Source of the DNA: Muribaculaceae bacterium
GTDB lineage: Bacteria; Bacteroidota; Bacteroidia; Bacteroidales; Muribaculaceae
Assembly (NCBI GenBank): GCA_017453505.1
Contig: JAFTEU010000144.1
Location: forward strand, 1-33,047
DNA length: 33,047 bases
Reading direction: 5' to 3'
Shown here: positions 16,547 through 25,374 of the stretch, piece after piece
How the letters are laid out: every line of letters starts with the position of its first letter
Position numbering within the stretch: position 1 is the first letter of the stretch
The notes under the pieces: generated by a model
What the model saw: only the letters and a program-made list of their open reading frames with translations
The model's database searches: none
Told to the model about the DNA's origin: nothing
Translations under genes and position numbers: made by a program

Positions 16547-17518
16547 ATGCCAAGCCTAACCGAAGTAAAGCATTACTTGAAAGCATGTACAGACCGTGAC
16601 CACTTGTGGATGTCGCGGCCTCTCGCTGTTGCCTCACTGCTTGTAATACTAGTACTTGTCAAGAGTTGTCAAGGGATATCATTCCTCAACAGCAGGGAGT
16701 ACAAGATTCACCAACTGGGCTATCCACTCAACGAGGCCCATACCCTCTCGTTGGCACTGAGCGATCAACAGGTTGACTCATTAATCGCACTTCAGTATTA
16801 TGACTCACTTGCCTGTTCAATCGTCAGCCAGCAATACTTCATTCAAGATCATTTTACCCGTTACATCGCCTACCACAAGACAGACACCGCTGGGACTTCT
16901 CCTACCGATATTGTCGCCATTGTCAATGTGAATGGAGATAACGACTGGGAAAAAACCGCAGTAAAATGCGATACCACCAGGGGATATCTGATTCTCGTCA
17001 ACAAGTACCACTATCTTGACAGCACCTACAAGCGCGGTGACATGGTAAAGTTCCAGACCACATGCTCCTATCCTGGAAACGAAGCAGCCCGAGATGTCGT
17101 TGATGCTTTCTATAAAATGCAGGAAGACTGCAAAAAGCAAACACAGGCCCAATTGATGGTCAACACATCTTACAGGAGCTTTGATTACCAGACTGAAGTC
17201 TTCAAAATCCATGACAAGAGCATTGTCGCCACGCCAGGCCACAGTGAGCATCAGACAGGATTGAGCCTAGACATCACCTCGATTGAACATCCCGAGAAAT
17301 GGTCATTCGAGAAATCAACCGAGGGCAAATGGATGCGAGAGCATTGCCATGAATACGGCTTCATTCTGCGCTACCCTGCCGGTAAAGAGCATATCACGGG
17401 CTACGGATATGAGCCATGGCATCTGCGTTACGTCGGAGTTAAGACCGCTTCACGCATTCTTAGCGAGGGTATCACATTTGATGAGTACTACGCTTACTAC
17501 ATCGAGCAAACAAATTAA
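16547..17518 (+). CDS. VanY-type (M15B) D-alanyl-D-alanine carboxypeptidase, membrane-attached
   Basis: A 323-residue protein with a C-terminal VanY/M15B zinc peptidase domain. Zinc ligands are H235 and D242 in SEHQTGLSLD and H292 in EPWHLRYVG, with E289 as the probable general base. TSYRSFDYQTEVF upstream also fits the family, which trims terminal D-alanine from cell-wall stem peptides in the periplasm. From the first ATG, residues 23-40 are a hydrophobic segment ending in LVKSC. If translation instead begins at the ATG at 16610 (M22), this becomes a classic lipoprotein signal peptide with the lipid cysteine at C41 (20th residue from that start). The upstream ATG is kept because it lies 8 nt after msrA, but the later start is quite plausible. 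The 3' end is only 4 nt from the stop of the convergent ATP-grasp-like gene. Confidence 0.85.
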   Translation: MPSLTEVKHYLKACTDRDHLWMSRPLAVASLLVILVLVKSCQGISFLNSREYKIHQLGYPLNEAHTLSLALSDQQVDSLIALQYYDSLACSIVSQQYFIQDHFTRYIAYHKTDTAGTSPTDIVAIVNVNGDNDWEKTAVKCDTTRGYLILVNKYHYLDSTYKRGDMVKFQTTCSYPGNEAARDVVDAFYKMQEDCKKQTQAQLMVNTSYRSFDYQTEVFKIHDKSIVATPGHSEHQTGLSLDITSIEHPEKWSFEKSTEGKWMREHCHEYGFILRYPAGKEHITGYGYEPWHLRYVGVKTASRILSEGITFDEYYAYYIEQTN

Positions 17519-17522
17519 CCGG

Positions 17523-18590
17523 CTAAGATAGATAGGCCTGATATTGTGAGGCGGGAGGTGTCAATGGTGTGCCTTCGGTCACCTTATTGCCTATGCTGAA
17601 TTGGCCCCGCAGGCCATGGTTTTGACCAAGTGCCGCCACGACCATACCCATCGTCATGCGCAGATTCACCTCTACACAAGGATTGACAGCCAGTCCCTTG
17701 TTGCCATCCCTATATATCATCATGTCAACACCCAGGGGGCCTTTATAATGAGGAGCAATAATCACATCCAGAGCCGCCAACACATGATCAACGACTGCGT
17801 CAAGAGCAGGATACATATTCAATAAGTGCGAGTGCAGTTCGTCCATCGGAGCCACCCTACCCGACCCGAATTGACTATGGAAATCGCTGTCAAATATGGA
17901 ATACCCAGTCAACTGCGTCTTTCCATCACGGCACTCACACTCGATTGCGAAATCCTGCACGCGCTCCAGCCCCACTTCACAGAGCAATGATCCCTGGCGC
18001 TTCAATGCCCCCCTGATCCAGCGGTGCACATGCTGATCTCCCAGCGGATCGATGACGCGATAGATGCCCTTGCCGCTACCCGACCATGGCATCTTGAGGT
18101 AGCAACCGGGGTGAGCGAACATGAAAGAGCACACATCCTCGTAATTGTCCAATTCAACTGGACATGGCGAGAAGGCTGCATTCAAGGCCTGATGAACCGC
18201 AATCGTCACACGACGGTGAGACAGTTGCCGCACCCAGCGCAACTCATCGTCAGTGGGCACAATGCAATCAGGCACGCCACAAGCCAGAAGCTGATGTCGC
18301 AGGGTTGCATTCCATCCCCAAGGATGAATCTGGCAGTTGCCCAGATCGGCCAATCCACTGAATGCAATGGGGGTGATGTCAAGATGACGGTCATGCAGCC
18401 ATCTAGCATCTTCATCAACCGAGCAATCATCAGGGATGACTACACAGGATCCCGCCGGAGCCAACCAAGCAGGCAGCAACCCCAGGTCATGACGCAACTG
18501 GCGGGCAAAAGGCGGAGCCGTGTAGTTGTGCGCCCCATGAGCCAGCGCCAGATCATGCTCTGGATTGAAAAGATAAACATCAACCATCAT
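17523..18590 (-). CDS. ATP-grasp-like protein of unknown function
   Basis: A 355-residue protein without signal peptide or membrane segment. I do not recognise a named family. The N-terminus VDVYLFNPEHDLALA looks like the first strand of a nucleotide or pre-ATP-grasp domain. KMPWSGSGKGIYRV (166-179) resembles the ATP-grasp lysine and glycine-rich loop. GVDMMIYRDG (287-296) and NPCVEVNLRMTMG (303-315) match the C-terminal ATP-grasp pattern, with E307, N309 and R311 as likely metal and phosphate ligands. Enzymes of this fold join a carboxylate to an amine or thiol with ATP; the substrate here is unknown. The start is taken at ATG 18590, with GTG 18593 and ATG 18587 also possible. It begins 6 nt after the TPR-like gene and is last in a five-gene unit. 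Confidence 0.75.
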   Translation of the reverse strand: MMVDVYLFNPEHDLALAHGAHNYTAPPFARQLRHDLGLLPAWLAPAGSCVVIPDDCSVDEDARWLHDRHLDITPIAFSGLADLGNCQIHPWGWNATLRHQLLACGVPDCIVPTDDELRWVRQLSHRRVTIAVHQALNAAFSPCPVELDNYEDVCSFMFAHPGCYLKMPWSGSGKGIYRVIDPLGDQHVHRWIRGALKRQGSLLCEVGLERVQDFAIECECRDGKTQLTGYSIFDSDFHSQFGSGRVAPMDELHSHLLNMYPALDAVVDHVLAALDVIIAPHYKGPLGVDMMIYRDGNKGLAVNPCVEVNLRMTMGMVVAALGQNHGLRGQFSIGNKVTEGTPLTPPASQYQAYLS

Positions 18591-18596
18591 CACACT

Positions 18597-19772
18597 TTAC
18601 TCCATTGCACGGAGGGTGACGACCTTAGGCCGGTCTTCAAGTCCCGAAATACGAGCCATGTAATGCTGGATGCGATTGCCATCAGAGCCATGCAACAAAC
18701 GCGAGGCTGGAATAAACAGGGCTTTGCCTTGTTCGGTCACCAGGCGTGCCGACATTCTGCCACGTTTGTCCTTGAACTCGGTGGTAAGTGTCAGGTGAAC
18801 CTCCGGCAGGTCACTATACATGAAATCATCAAGAACAGACAACGATGACTGATACAAGGCACGATTGTCTTGCACTGGTCGGGTATCGGCAGGAACGCTG
18901 TGACGCAGTCGCTGGTAAAAGTCGCTCAAGTGCCACCCGTTGCGAGTGTAGATGTCACGGTACTGCCGCAGTTCACATGCAGCCTCAGGGTAACGCTCCT
19001 GCTTGATGAGCAACTGGGCAAGACCCAAATGCAGACGGCCAGACTTATTTACGTCACGCTGCAACAACAAGGCTTTGCAGAGGGCAGCCTGTCGCTGCGC
19101 CGGATCGGTCAGCAAGGATGCCAGGTCGCTCCAGATGTAGGACTGGCCACTGATAAGTGCCAACTTTTTATAGGCCTTGATGGCCATTGCTTTGCGTCCC
19201 GTAGCGGCATACAGGCGTGCCAGATAATACTTATAGAGGCTCTGGGTGGGATATTGCTTGATAGCTCTGATCAGCAACGGTTCAAAGGCTGGATGGATGT
19301 CCCGAGTGCGGGCATCATGCAATTCCTTGGCATAGAGTCGAATGGCATGCTCAGCGACCGATATGAAGGTCACAGCGCCTTCTTTGCCCTCTCTCCTGTC
19401 CTGTTGCCAATCTTCCTCGGTGAGATTGTCCATGCCCCACATATCCAAGAACTTAGCAAATTTAAACTCGCTATCGCGAGCCTTAAGGCGTGTGGCCATC
19501 AACAAGATGCGGGAGTGCAACCGTGACGGACGCTCATTATCCAGCGAGAGATAAGCGGCCAAGGCCTTGCGCATCTCCTGCGACGGCATGGTCGCCTGCT
19601 CATGCCGTATATGGTAATAGATAACCCATGCGAATGAATTATTAAGGCGTGCTGGCAGATTGCCTTGCATCCACACGGGATAGAGGGCCTCATAGGCTTC
19701 ACGGGCCCGCGTGTGGTCCTTGATACCCGTGTCGGCAAGGTTCTTCAGTCTGCTATATTCGGTTGAATCCAT
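18597..19772 (-). CDS. TPR-like helical repeat protein with possible C-terminal OB-like domain
   Basis: A 391-residue protein without signal peptide, probably cytoplasmic. Much of it (about 10-300) consists of amphipathic helix pairs of tetratricopeptide type, for example LYKYYLARLYAATGRKAMAI and HLGLAQLLIKQERYPEAACEL. The last 80 residues (VHLTLTTEFKDKRGRMSARLV and onwards) look beta-rich and could be a small OB-like domain (inference). The start is the ATG at 19772, 4 nt after the beta-galactosidase stop; the longer frame starts with a GTG inside that gene. It is followed at once by the ATP-grasp-like gene, so the two may act together. The function is unknown; a scaffold or regulatory role is only a guess. 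Confidence 0.75.
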   Translation of the reverse strand: MDSTEYSRLKNLADTGIKDHTRAREAYEALYPVWMQGNLPARLNNSFAWVIYYHIRHEQATMPSQEMRKALAAYLSLDNERPSRLHSRILLMATRLKARDSEFKFAKFLDMWGMDNLTEEDWQQDRREGKEGAVTFISVAEHAIRLYAKELHDARTRDIHPAFEPLLIRAIKQYPTQSLYKYYLARLYAATGRKAMAIKAYKKLALISGQSYIWSDLASLLTDPAQRQAALCKALLLQRDVNKSGRLHLGLAQLLIKQERYPEAACELRQYRDIYTRNGWHLSDFYQRLRHSVPADTRPVQDNRALYQSSLSVLDDFMYSDLPEVHLTLTTEFKDKRGRMSARLVTEQGKALFIPASRLLHGSDGNRIQHYMARISGLEDRPKVVTLRAME

Positions 19773-19776
19773 GATC

Positions 19777-22185
19777 TTACTTGACGGAGATGTTGACACT
19801 GGATTTCATGCCCGTGGCAGGATCCTTGACTGTGAGGGTCATCACGCCGGACTTTTTACCGGCTTGGCAGATAACCACCAGCTGTCCATGGAAGAGGCTC
19901 ATCTGTGGTTGTGTAAACGGTTCTAGTGAGGTGGCATCACCATTACAAGCAGCCTTGTAGGTGCCCGCACCCGTTACGCTGAACTGCAAGCGACTGGCTG
20001 CATCGGGGCACAGGGTGCCGTTCTTATCCACGAGGCTCACGGTGACGTAGGCCAGATCATTGCCGTCGGCCTTGATGGTCTTGCGTTCAGGCTCAAGCAA
20101 CAAGCGCTTGGGTTTACCGGCGGTCTTGACAACCTGTTGGCCGGCCTTGTTGCCCTGCTCATCATAGACCACCACCTTTAACTCACCCGGCTGATAGACC
20201 ACGTCGCGCCAGCGCAGACGGTAACGGTCCAAGCGCGTGGTATCATTCTTGGTGATGCGGCCCTGGCTCTTGCCGTTAACGAAGAGTTCGGCGCTGGGAT
20301 AGTCGGTGTAGCAATAGACGGGAGTCACTTTTCCCACCCGGTCGGGCCACGTCCAGTGAGGCAACAAGTGGATCGTGTGCTCCTGCTTGTTCCAGTGACT
20401 GCGGTACAAGTAGTAGCGGTCCTTGGGCAGGCCTGCGAGGTCACAGATACCGAAGTAGCTGCTGCGAGAAGGCCAGTATTCATCGTATGGTGTCGGTTCG
20501 CCCAGATAGTCATAACCCGTCCAGACAAACTCACCCACCGTCCAGTCAAAATCGTCCTGCATCTTCCAGTCGTCATCTGGCAGATTGCTCCACCAGCAGT
20601 ACTCGACATCATAGCCCGAGCACTGGCCATCGGGCCAAGCCTTGTTGGTGGCCACGGTGTCGGGGAAGCAGTAGTGTCCGCGGGTGCTCACGGTCGATGC
20701 CGTCTCGCTGCCCAGGATAAAGCCTTGCGGCAAGCGCTCGATCATCTCCTCATACTTGTGCACGCGGTAGTTATAGCCAGGCACATCGGCCACCTGGGCA
20801 AAGCCGCACCAGATGGTGCCATCGGGCTGATCCATGCCGCAAGTCACCATGCGGCTGGGGTCATACTTGTGGCACAGGGCAATCAGGTCCTTGTAGCGCT
20901 TCACGCCTTCGGGCTTCCACTGCTCGGGAATCTCGTTACCCACGCTCCACATGATGATGCTGGGATGGTTGCGGTGATTGAGCACGAGGTTGCGGATATC
21001 CTGCTGCCACCACTCGTCCCAATAGCTGCCATAGCCATTGCGCACCTTGGGCTCCTTCCAGCCGTCAAAGCTCTCGGCCATGACCATCATGCCCAGGCTG
21101 TCGCAGACCTCCATCTGCATCGTCGAGGGCATGTTGTGGCTGGTGCGGATGGCATCGGCGCCCATGGCTTTCATCATCTCGATCTGACGGATGAGAGCCG
21201 TCTTATTGACGGCTGCCCCCAGCGGCCCCAAGTCATGATGCAGGCACACGCCCTTGATCTTGCGGCGCTCGCCATTGAGCTGGAAACCTCCCTCCTTGCT
21301 GAAGGAAACCGTGCGGATGCCCACTTTTTGAGTCTGGCGGTCAATCTCCTCATCGTCAACCTTCAGAACGGCAGTAATCGTGTACAGATAGGGATGTTCG
21401 GGAGACCACAACTGGGGATTCTCGACATGCAACATCATGGCATAATGACAAGCGCCGTCAGGCTTGGACCAGTTTCTCGCCACTTCGCGGCCAGAGGCAT
21501 CCTTGAGCGAAATCTCCAATACATAATTACACTCATACCCCTTTAACGGCCATGAATCATGCTCAACTTTCAGATGCGCAAACCCATACTCATCCATTGT
21601 CTCAAGAGTCTGCACAAAAAGCCCCCAGGTCTGCAATGCGTTCTCTCCACACGACATCACTAGTTTGACGGGGCGGTAGATGCCACCGCCGGGATACCAG
21701 CGGTTGCTCTCTTCTTTATTTTCCAGGCTTACTTCCAAAGTGTTCGGAGTACCATCGTTCTCTAAATTGGACACATTGACGATAAAGGCGTTGTATCCGT
21801 AGGCCCAATGCCCCGCCTCGCGACCGTTGACATAGACATGAGCATCGGCCATCGCACCATCAAAGAACAATTCGGCATGTTTGTATTCCTCGGGTACGGT
21901 AAAAGTGGTTCTATAGTAGCCCTTGCCTATCCAGGGCAGCGCGCCCGAGCGGCCGGACTTCTCGGTGGCGACATCCTCACCGTTCTCCTTGATGGCAACC
22001 ACCTGCAGGTCCCATTTTTTGTCAAAGGGGCCACTGATGGCCCAATCGTGGGGCACGGTGACAGGTTGCCATGAGATGCTGTCACGTGAAAACTCCCAGC
22101 CTTCATTTAACATCACCTCGACATGGCTCTGAGCCATTGCCGTCATGGCCACAAGCGCAGCCAGTAGCATATAGGTCTTTTTCAT
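19777..22185 (-). CDS. Secreted GH2 beta-galactosidase
   Basis: An 802-residue protein with signal peptide [18 protein letters not shown]. The domains follow the GH2 order: sugar-binding jelly roll (about 25-180, containing [12 protein letters not shown] and [13 protein letters not shown]), immunoglobulin-like domain (180-295) and TIM barrel (300-610). The acid/base is E418 in [10 protein letters not shown] and the nucleophile is E494 in LGSETAS. A DUF4982-like domain (about 620-695) and a further GH2 C-terminal beta domain (about 700-800) follow. The length and layout match exo-acting beta-galactosidases of Bacteroidales; the exact sugar cannot be read from sequence. Its ATG overlaps the engB stop as ATGA, so translation is probably coupled to that of the GTPase. 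The GH53 endo-galactanase elsewhere in the window could supply its substrate (inference). Confidence 0.93.
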   Translation of the reverse strand: MKKTYMLLAALVAMTAMAQSHVEVMLNEGWEFSRDSISWQPVTVPHDWAISGPFDKKWDLQVVAIKENGEDVATEKSGRSGALPWIGKGYYRTTFTVPEEYKHAELFFDGAMADAHVYVNGREAGHWAYGYNAFIVNVSNLENDGTPNTLEVSLENKEESNRWYPGGGIYRPVKLVMSCGENALQTWGLFVQTLETMDEYGFAHLKVEHDSWPLKGYECNYVLEISLKDASGREVARNWSKPDGACHYAMMLHVENPQLWSPEHPYLYTITAVLKVDDEEIDRQTQKVGIRTVSFSKEGGFQLNGERRKIKGVCLHHDLGPLGAAVNKTALIRQIEMMKAMGADAIRTSHNMPSTMQMEVCDSLGMMVMAESFDGWKEPKVRNGYGSYWDEWWQQDIRNLVLNHRNHPSIIMWSVGNEIPEQWKPEGVKRYKDLIALCHKYDPSRMVTCGMDQPDGTIWCGFAQVADVPGYNYRVHKYEEMIERLPQGFILGSETASTVSTRGHYCFPDTVATNKAWPDGQCSGYDVEYCWWSNLPDDDWKMQDDFDWTVGEFVWTGYDYLGEPTPYDEYWPSRSSYFGICDLAGLPKDRYYLYRSHWNKQEHTIHLLPHWTWPDRVGKVTPVYCYTDYPSAELFVNGKSQGRITKNDTTRLDRYRLRWRDVVYQPGELKVVVYDEQGNKAGQQVVKTAGKPKRLLLEPERKTIKADGNDLAYVTVSLVDKNGTLCPDAASRLQFSVTGAGTYKAACNGDATSLEPFTQPQMSLFHGQLVVICQAGKKSGVMTLTVKDPATGMKSSVNISVK

Positions 22186-22787
22186 TGCTGTTTCAGTTGC
22201 TTGTTAATATCGTCAATATAGCCCAACAGCTCGTCACGGCCGCGGGCATCCTCGCTTGAGGTCATGAAGACGGGCGGCAACTCCTCCCACGTCTTGAGTA
22301 ACACCTTTTTATACTGTTCTACCGCGGCAGGGCCAGCGACCTTACCCAGCTTGTCCATCTTGGTGAAAACTATCGAGAACGGCACACCATGCTCGCCGAG
22401 CCACTGCATGAACTCGAGGTCAATCTTCTGAGGCTCAAGGCGACTGTCAACAAGCACAAACAGGTTGGTCATCTGCTCACGCCCGAGGACATAGCCCTGA
22501 ATCATGCGCCGAAATTGCTCACGGCTCTCCTTGCTGCGCTTGGCAAAGCCATAGCCAGGCAGATCGACAATATACCACTCGCCATTAATAAGGAAGTGGT
22601 TGATGAGCAACGTCTTACCTGGTGTGGCGCTGGTCTTGGCCAACGCTTTGCGACCGGTAAGCATATTGATGAGCGATGACTTGCCCACATTGCTTCGACC
22701 GATGAAGGCATACTCGGGCAAACGGGTGTCGGGGCACTTGCGATAATCGCTGTTGCTGATTTGATACTCGGCAGTCTTGATATTCAT
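22182..22787 (-). CDS. engB: Ribosome biogenesis GTP-binding protein EngB/YsxC
   Basis: A 201-residue TRAFAC-class GTPase of normal EngB length. It assists late assembly of the large ribosomal subunit in the cytoplasm. All G motifs are present: G1 GRSNVGKS (30-37), G2 around the TPGKT threonines (55-59), G3 DLPGYGFA (75-82), G4 TKMD (142-145) and G5 TSS (176-178). The N-terminal [12 protein letters not shown] fits the family exactly. It is followed with a 4-nt overlap by the GH2 gene and preceded by the TIGR04076-like gene, 21 nt upstream. Confidence 0.97.
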   Translation of the reverse strand: MNIKTAEYQISNSDYRKCPDTRLPEYAFIGRSNVGKSSLINMLTGRKALAKTSATPGKTLLINHFLINGEWYIVDLPGYGFAKRSKESREQFRRMIQGYVLGREQMTNLFVLVDSRLEPQKIDLEFMQWLGEHGVPFSIVFTKMDKLGKVAGPAAVEQYKKVLLKTWEELPPVFMTSSEDARGRDELLGYIDDINKQLKQQ

Positions 22788-22808
22788 ATTATTGCAATTG
22801 TTAGTTGA

Positions 22809-23156
22809 TTACTTTTCTAGATTATCTAGATGATCTAGGGTCTCTAGGTAGAATGAGACGGGGCGGAAACCGTCGTTGCAAGAAATCATGGCTGAATGGG
22901 GATTCTGCATCCAGCCGTCATAGAAGTTACCCTCGCCACGAGCCAGGGCCTCAACAAACGTCCGCATCGATTCCCATGCACTACTGCACAAGCCAGGAGG
23001 ACACTTCCCATCGACCGAAATGAAGCTCTGCCCCACCGTGATGTCACAGGTGTGCTCGATAGGGTTCTCATAACGGGCCATCAAGTCGTCATACACGGTC
23101 TGCCTCATGGCTGTGATGCGCACCAGCCGCAGATGATTTGTTTGTTGATCATTCAT
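22809..23156 (-). CDS. Small cysteine-containing TIGR04076-like protein
   Basis: A 115-residue protein. The core resembles the TIGR04076 family of unknown function: a starting strand LRLVRITAM, then CDITVGQSF (37-45), GKCPPGLCSSAWESM (50-64) and ISCNDGFRPVSFYLE (91-105), with cysteines at 37, 52, 57 and 93. The family's cysteine pattern suggests metal or redox chemistry, but no role is established. After the conserved FYLE the protein continues with a short tail made by a 9-bp tandem repeat. The start at 23156 is needed to keep the first strand and gives a nearly leaderless message from the promoter at 23162-23193. Longer starts fall inside that promoter. It is the first gene of the engB unit. 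Confidence 0.8.
   Translation of the reverse strand: MNDQQTNHLRLVRITAMRQTVYDDLMARYENPIEHTCDITVGQSFISVDGKCPPGLCSSAWESMRTFVEALARGEGNFYDGWMQNPHSAMISCNDGFRPVSFYLETLDHLDNLEK
22812..22847 (-). repeat. 9-bp in-frame tandem repeat (CTAGANNNN, 4 copies) ending the TIGR04076-like gene
   Basis: CTAG occurs at 22817, 22826, 22835 and 22844 with an exact 9-nt period. Read on the minus strand the units are CTAGAGACC, CTAGATCAT, CTAGATAAT and CTAGAAAAG, encoding LET-LDH-LDN-LEK just before the stop codon. Confidence 0.9.
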
Positions 23157-23161
23157 GTGTG

Positions 23162-23193
23162 CAAAGTTACAACAAATCCACAACAATCCCAAA
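23162..23193 (-). promoter_or_regulatory. Strong promoter match for the TIGR04076-like/engB operon
   Basis: On the minus strand an exact TTTG (23193-23190) is followed after 20 nt by TAACTTTG (23169-23162), the best promoter match in the window. The ATG at 23156 lies only 5 nt after the box, so the transcript would start at or very near the start codon. Confidence 0.65.
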
Positions 23194-23232
23194 TCCAATC
23201 ATCTCGCCCCAGGGCAATAAATCAGAATAGAC

Positions 23233-23265
23233 GAAACGGGAAACCTTCAACAGGCTCCCCGTCTC
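23233..23265 (-). terminator. Probable terminator of the acidic dockerin-tailed protein gene
   Basis: In minus-strand RNA the arms GAGACGGGGAGCC and GGUUUCCCGUUUC pair over 13 positions with three G-U wobbles, around a 7-nt loop. It lies 58 nt beyond the stop of the gene at 23323, before the promoter of the next operon. On the plus strand the same sequence pairs poorly, supporting the minus direction. Confidence 0.6.
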
Positions 23266-23322
23266 TACAGGTAATAGATGATATGTTAAGAAACTGTAAT
23301 TTTCAGTTTACACAATATCAAG

Positions 23323-25278
23323 TTAGAGGCTCAACAGCAGGTCGATCAATGCACTGACATCACCGATGCCAATCTCACCGTCACTGTCAACGTCGGCACG
23401 GAGCATCATATCATCGTCAGCGCTACCGCCCAGGATGATGTCGATCAGAGCATTGATGTCGGCCAGACCAAGGTCACCGTCACCATTCACGTCACCACGG
23501 GTGAAGTCAGGCTTAGTACCCTGCATGAACTTATACTCGATGAAGTCGCCAGGAATCTCGAAGCGGATCGTGGCCTCACGATAGGCAAGACCCTCGGGCA
23601 GAGGATCGGCAGTAACGGCAGCATGTACCTCCCAGCCTTCATCCTCAGCACCCTCAACATCCTCCAGCTCAATGTCGAGCCAATCGGGCAGCTCATCAAC
23701 GCCGTTCCAGGTCAGCAACCAGTCGCCGTCCTCAGAGGGGGTCCAAGAGTAGAACGAGATACCATCCAGAGTGTAGGTTCCATCCTCAAGCTCAACATCC
23801 TTCTTGAGCTCACCACCCTCAGCGGGGAAGGTGTACTCGCCATCCTCAATGCTGTAGTTGAAGGTGATGAAGGGATTCTCGGTGCAAACATAGATGGCAA
23901 AACCGGTCAGCATCCTACCAGAGGTGAAGAAGTTGTTCAGACCACTCCAGTTGTATTCACCAGTGAAGTCAACGACAATCTGGCCATCATCGGTCTTTAC
24001 GGTATCACCGTTCTCGTCAAGACGAGGGGTGTAGATCGGGTACTTGAGGTATGCCAGCTCACCATAACCCTCATCAACTTCCTCATCGGCGCTGATATAG
24101 GTGGTGAAATCAAGCAGATCGTCAAGATCATTGTAACCCTCGATGGTCACGAGGATAGGATAGTCGATCGTGGGGCTGTACTCATAGGTCAACTCGGGGT
24201 CTTCCTCATCATGGCCGTAGAGGGTGAACTCAACGAAACCATAGTTGTCGTCGATGGTGGACTGGGTCAACGAGCCCTCACCAGTAACGATCAACTCACC
24301 GGGAATCTCGGGAAGGCGAACGCTAGCAGTGTCGTTATAGGCGGGAATCTCGTTGAGCTTATACACGTTACAGGTCAGCTTAACGGGGTTGGTGATTCTT
24401 GTCTGCGAAGAAGCCATATAGAAGCCCACCTTCTTGAGCATATAAGGAGAAGTCGGTTTCTCAAAAGCCTGGCCCATACCATCGATGTGCTGGCCGTTCT
24501 TACCGAACCACCAGCCACGCTGGTTGTCACCATAAGGCTGAGCGCCAGAGTAGGCGGTCATGGTGTAGTATTGGTCACCATAGCGGCCACCACCTACCAT
24601 CGTCTTGCTAGATCCCCAATAATCTACTTCAGAGCCATCCCGGTTCATCACCTTCTCGCTAGGCAGTGAGAAGACATTTACCGGAGTCTCGGTCTTAACG
24701 GTGGGAGCTGCGTCACTTCCTTCCATATCATGATCAATCATCTGATAAGTATAGAACTTTGAATGCTCATAATCATAGAGATCACCATCGACAGCGTAGA
24801 AAATAGGAGTAGCATCTGTTTCCATACTATACTCAACCTCAGCATTCTGCTGATAGGGAATCAGCACAGTCTCATCCTCTGAACCGGGAATGTAGATAGG
24901 AACTTCCCAACCATAGGTGGTGTTCTCGTCTGTACCGTCAGCAAAACCTTCCCAAGTGTAGGCGGTGAAGGGTTTCATGAACAAGAAGGGAGCGCTGTAG
25001 GCATATCCGTAATCACCATCTACCGAAATAGTCGATACAAAGAATGCACCAGCAGGACGATTGTACCAGTTCTCGATGTAACCAGCCTTCCTAGGAGCCT
25101 TTCTCACGCCAGAACCAGGAACGTACATCTGGTTCTCAAGATACTGTACGTTGGGCATAGCCCCGCGCTGCAGCTGGGTCTTTGCGACCGGCTTTGCCTC
25201 AGAGCGCTTTTGTGGTGTAGTGGCGCTGGCCGAAGCGACCATCAATGCCATAGCACCTAAAAGTAAAATCTTCTTCAT
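23323..25278 (-). CDS. Acidic secreted protein with BACON-like domain and dockerin-like tail
   Basis: A 651-residue protein with signal peptide MKKILLLGAMALMVASASA. The mature protein is unusually rich in Asp, Glu and Tyr. Most of it (about 60-480) is beta-rich and I do not recognise the fold. Residues about 480-590 look like a BACON-type domain: FPAEGGELKKDVEL at the start, a W...DWL...W core and a terminal YREATIRFEI strand ending in MQG, as in Bacteroidetes carbohydrate- or mucin-associated proteins. Residues 594-651 hold two dockerin-like loops, DVNGDGDLGLAD and DVDSDGEIGIGD. It follows the SusC/SusD lipoprotein genes in the same direction, but a hairpin in between may reduce read-through. 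A surface-exposed binding role for the same nutrient system is inference. Confidence 0.8.
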   Translation of the reverse strand: MKKILLLGAMALMVASASATTPQKRSEAKPVAKTQLQRGAMPNVQYLENQMYVPGSGVRKAPRKAGYIENWYNRPAGAFFVSTISVDGDYGYAYSAPFLFMKPFTAYTWEGFADGTDENTTYGWEVPIYIPGSEDETVLIPYQQNAEVEYSMETDATPIFYAVDGDLYDYEHSKFYTYQMIDHDMEGSDAAPTVKTETPVNVFSLPSEKVMNRDGSEVDYWGSSKTMVGGGRYGDQYYTMTAYSGAQPYGDNQRGWWFGKNGQHIDGMGQAFEKPTSPYMLKKVGFYMASSQTRITNPVKLTCNVYKLNEIPAYNDTASVRLPEIPGELIVTGEGSLTQSTIDDNYGFVEFTLYGHDEEDPELTYEYSPTIDYPILVTIEGYNDLDDLLDFTTYISADEEVDEGYGELAYLKYPIYTPRLDENGDTVKTDDGQIVVDFTGEYNWSGLNNFFTSGRMLTGFAIYVCTENPFITFNYSIEDGEYTFPAEGGELKKDVELEDGTYTLDGISFYSWTPSEDGDWLLTWNGVDELPDWLDIELEDVEGAEDEGWEVHAAVTADPLPEGLAYREATIRFEIPGDFIEYKFMQGTKPDFTRGDVNGDGDLGLADINALIDIILGGSADDDMMLRADVDSDGEIGIGDVSALIDLLLSL

Positions 25279-25336
25279 AAATGAATAATAATTATGATGT
25301 TAATAATATAAATAAATAATTTCATCTTATTGAAAC

Positions 25337-25374
25337 AGCCAGGGCAATACGCCATAGGGCTTCATGCCCTGGCT
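25337..25374 (-). terminator. Hairpin between DUF4302 gene and acidic secreted protein gene
   Basis: Perfect 10-base arms AGCCAGGGCA (25337-25346) and TGCCCTGGCT (25365-25374) with an 18-nt loop, located 23 nt after the DUF4302 stop. There is no strong U tract, so it may be a partial terminator or an mRNA-stabilising stem. The A+T-rich stretch 25279-25330 that follows shows no clear TAnnTTTG box. Confidence 0.55.

Noticed and set aside
20356..21546. A 396-codon open frame opposite the GH2 gene
   Set aside because: The GH2 protein on the other strand has intact catalytic residues across the whole stretch; the antisense product is His/Ala/Val-rich and unrecognisable.
23291..23309. Short AAACTG/CAGTTT hairpin downstream of the acidic protein gene
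   Set aside because: Only 6 bp and A+T-rich; the stronger stem at 23233-23265 is a better terminator candidate.
23623..24669. A 348-codon open frame opposite the acidic secreted protein
   Set aside because: Antisense shadow; the opposite strand encodes a coherent signal-peptide protein with dockerin-like tail.
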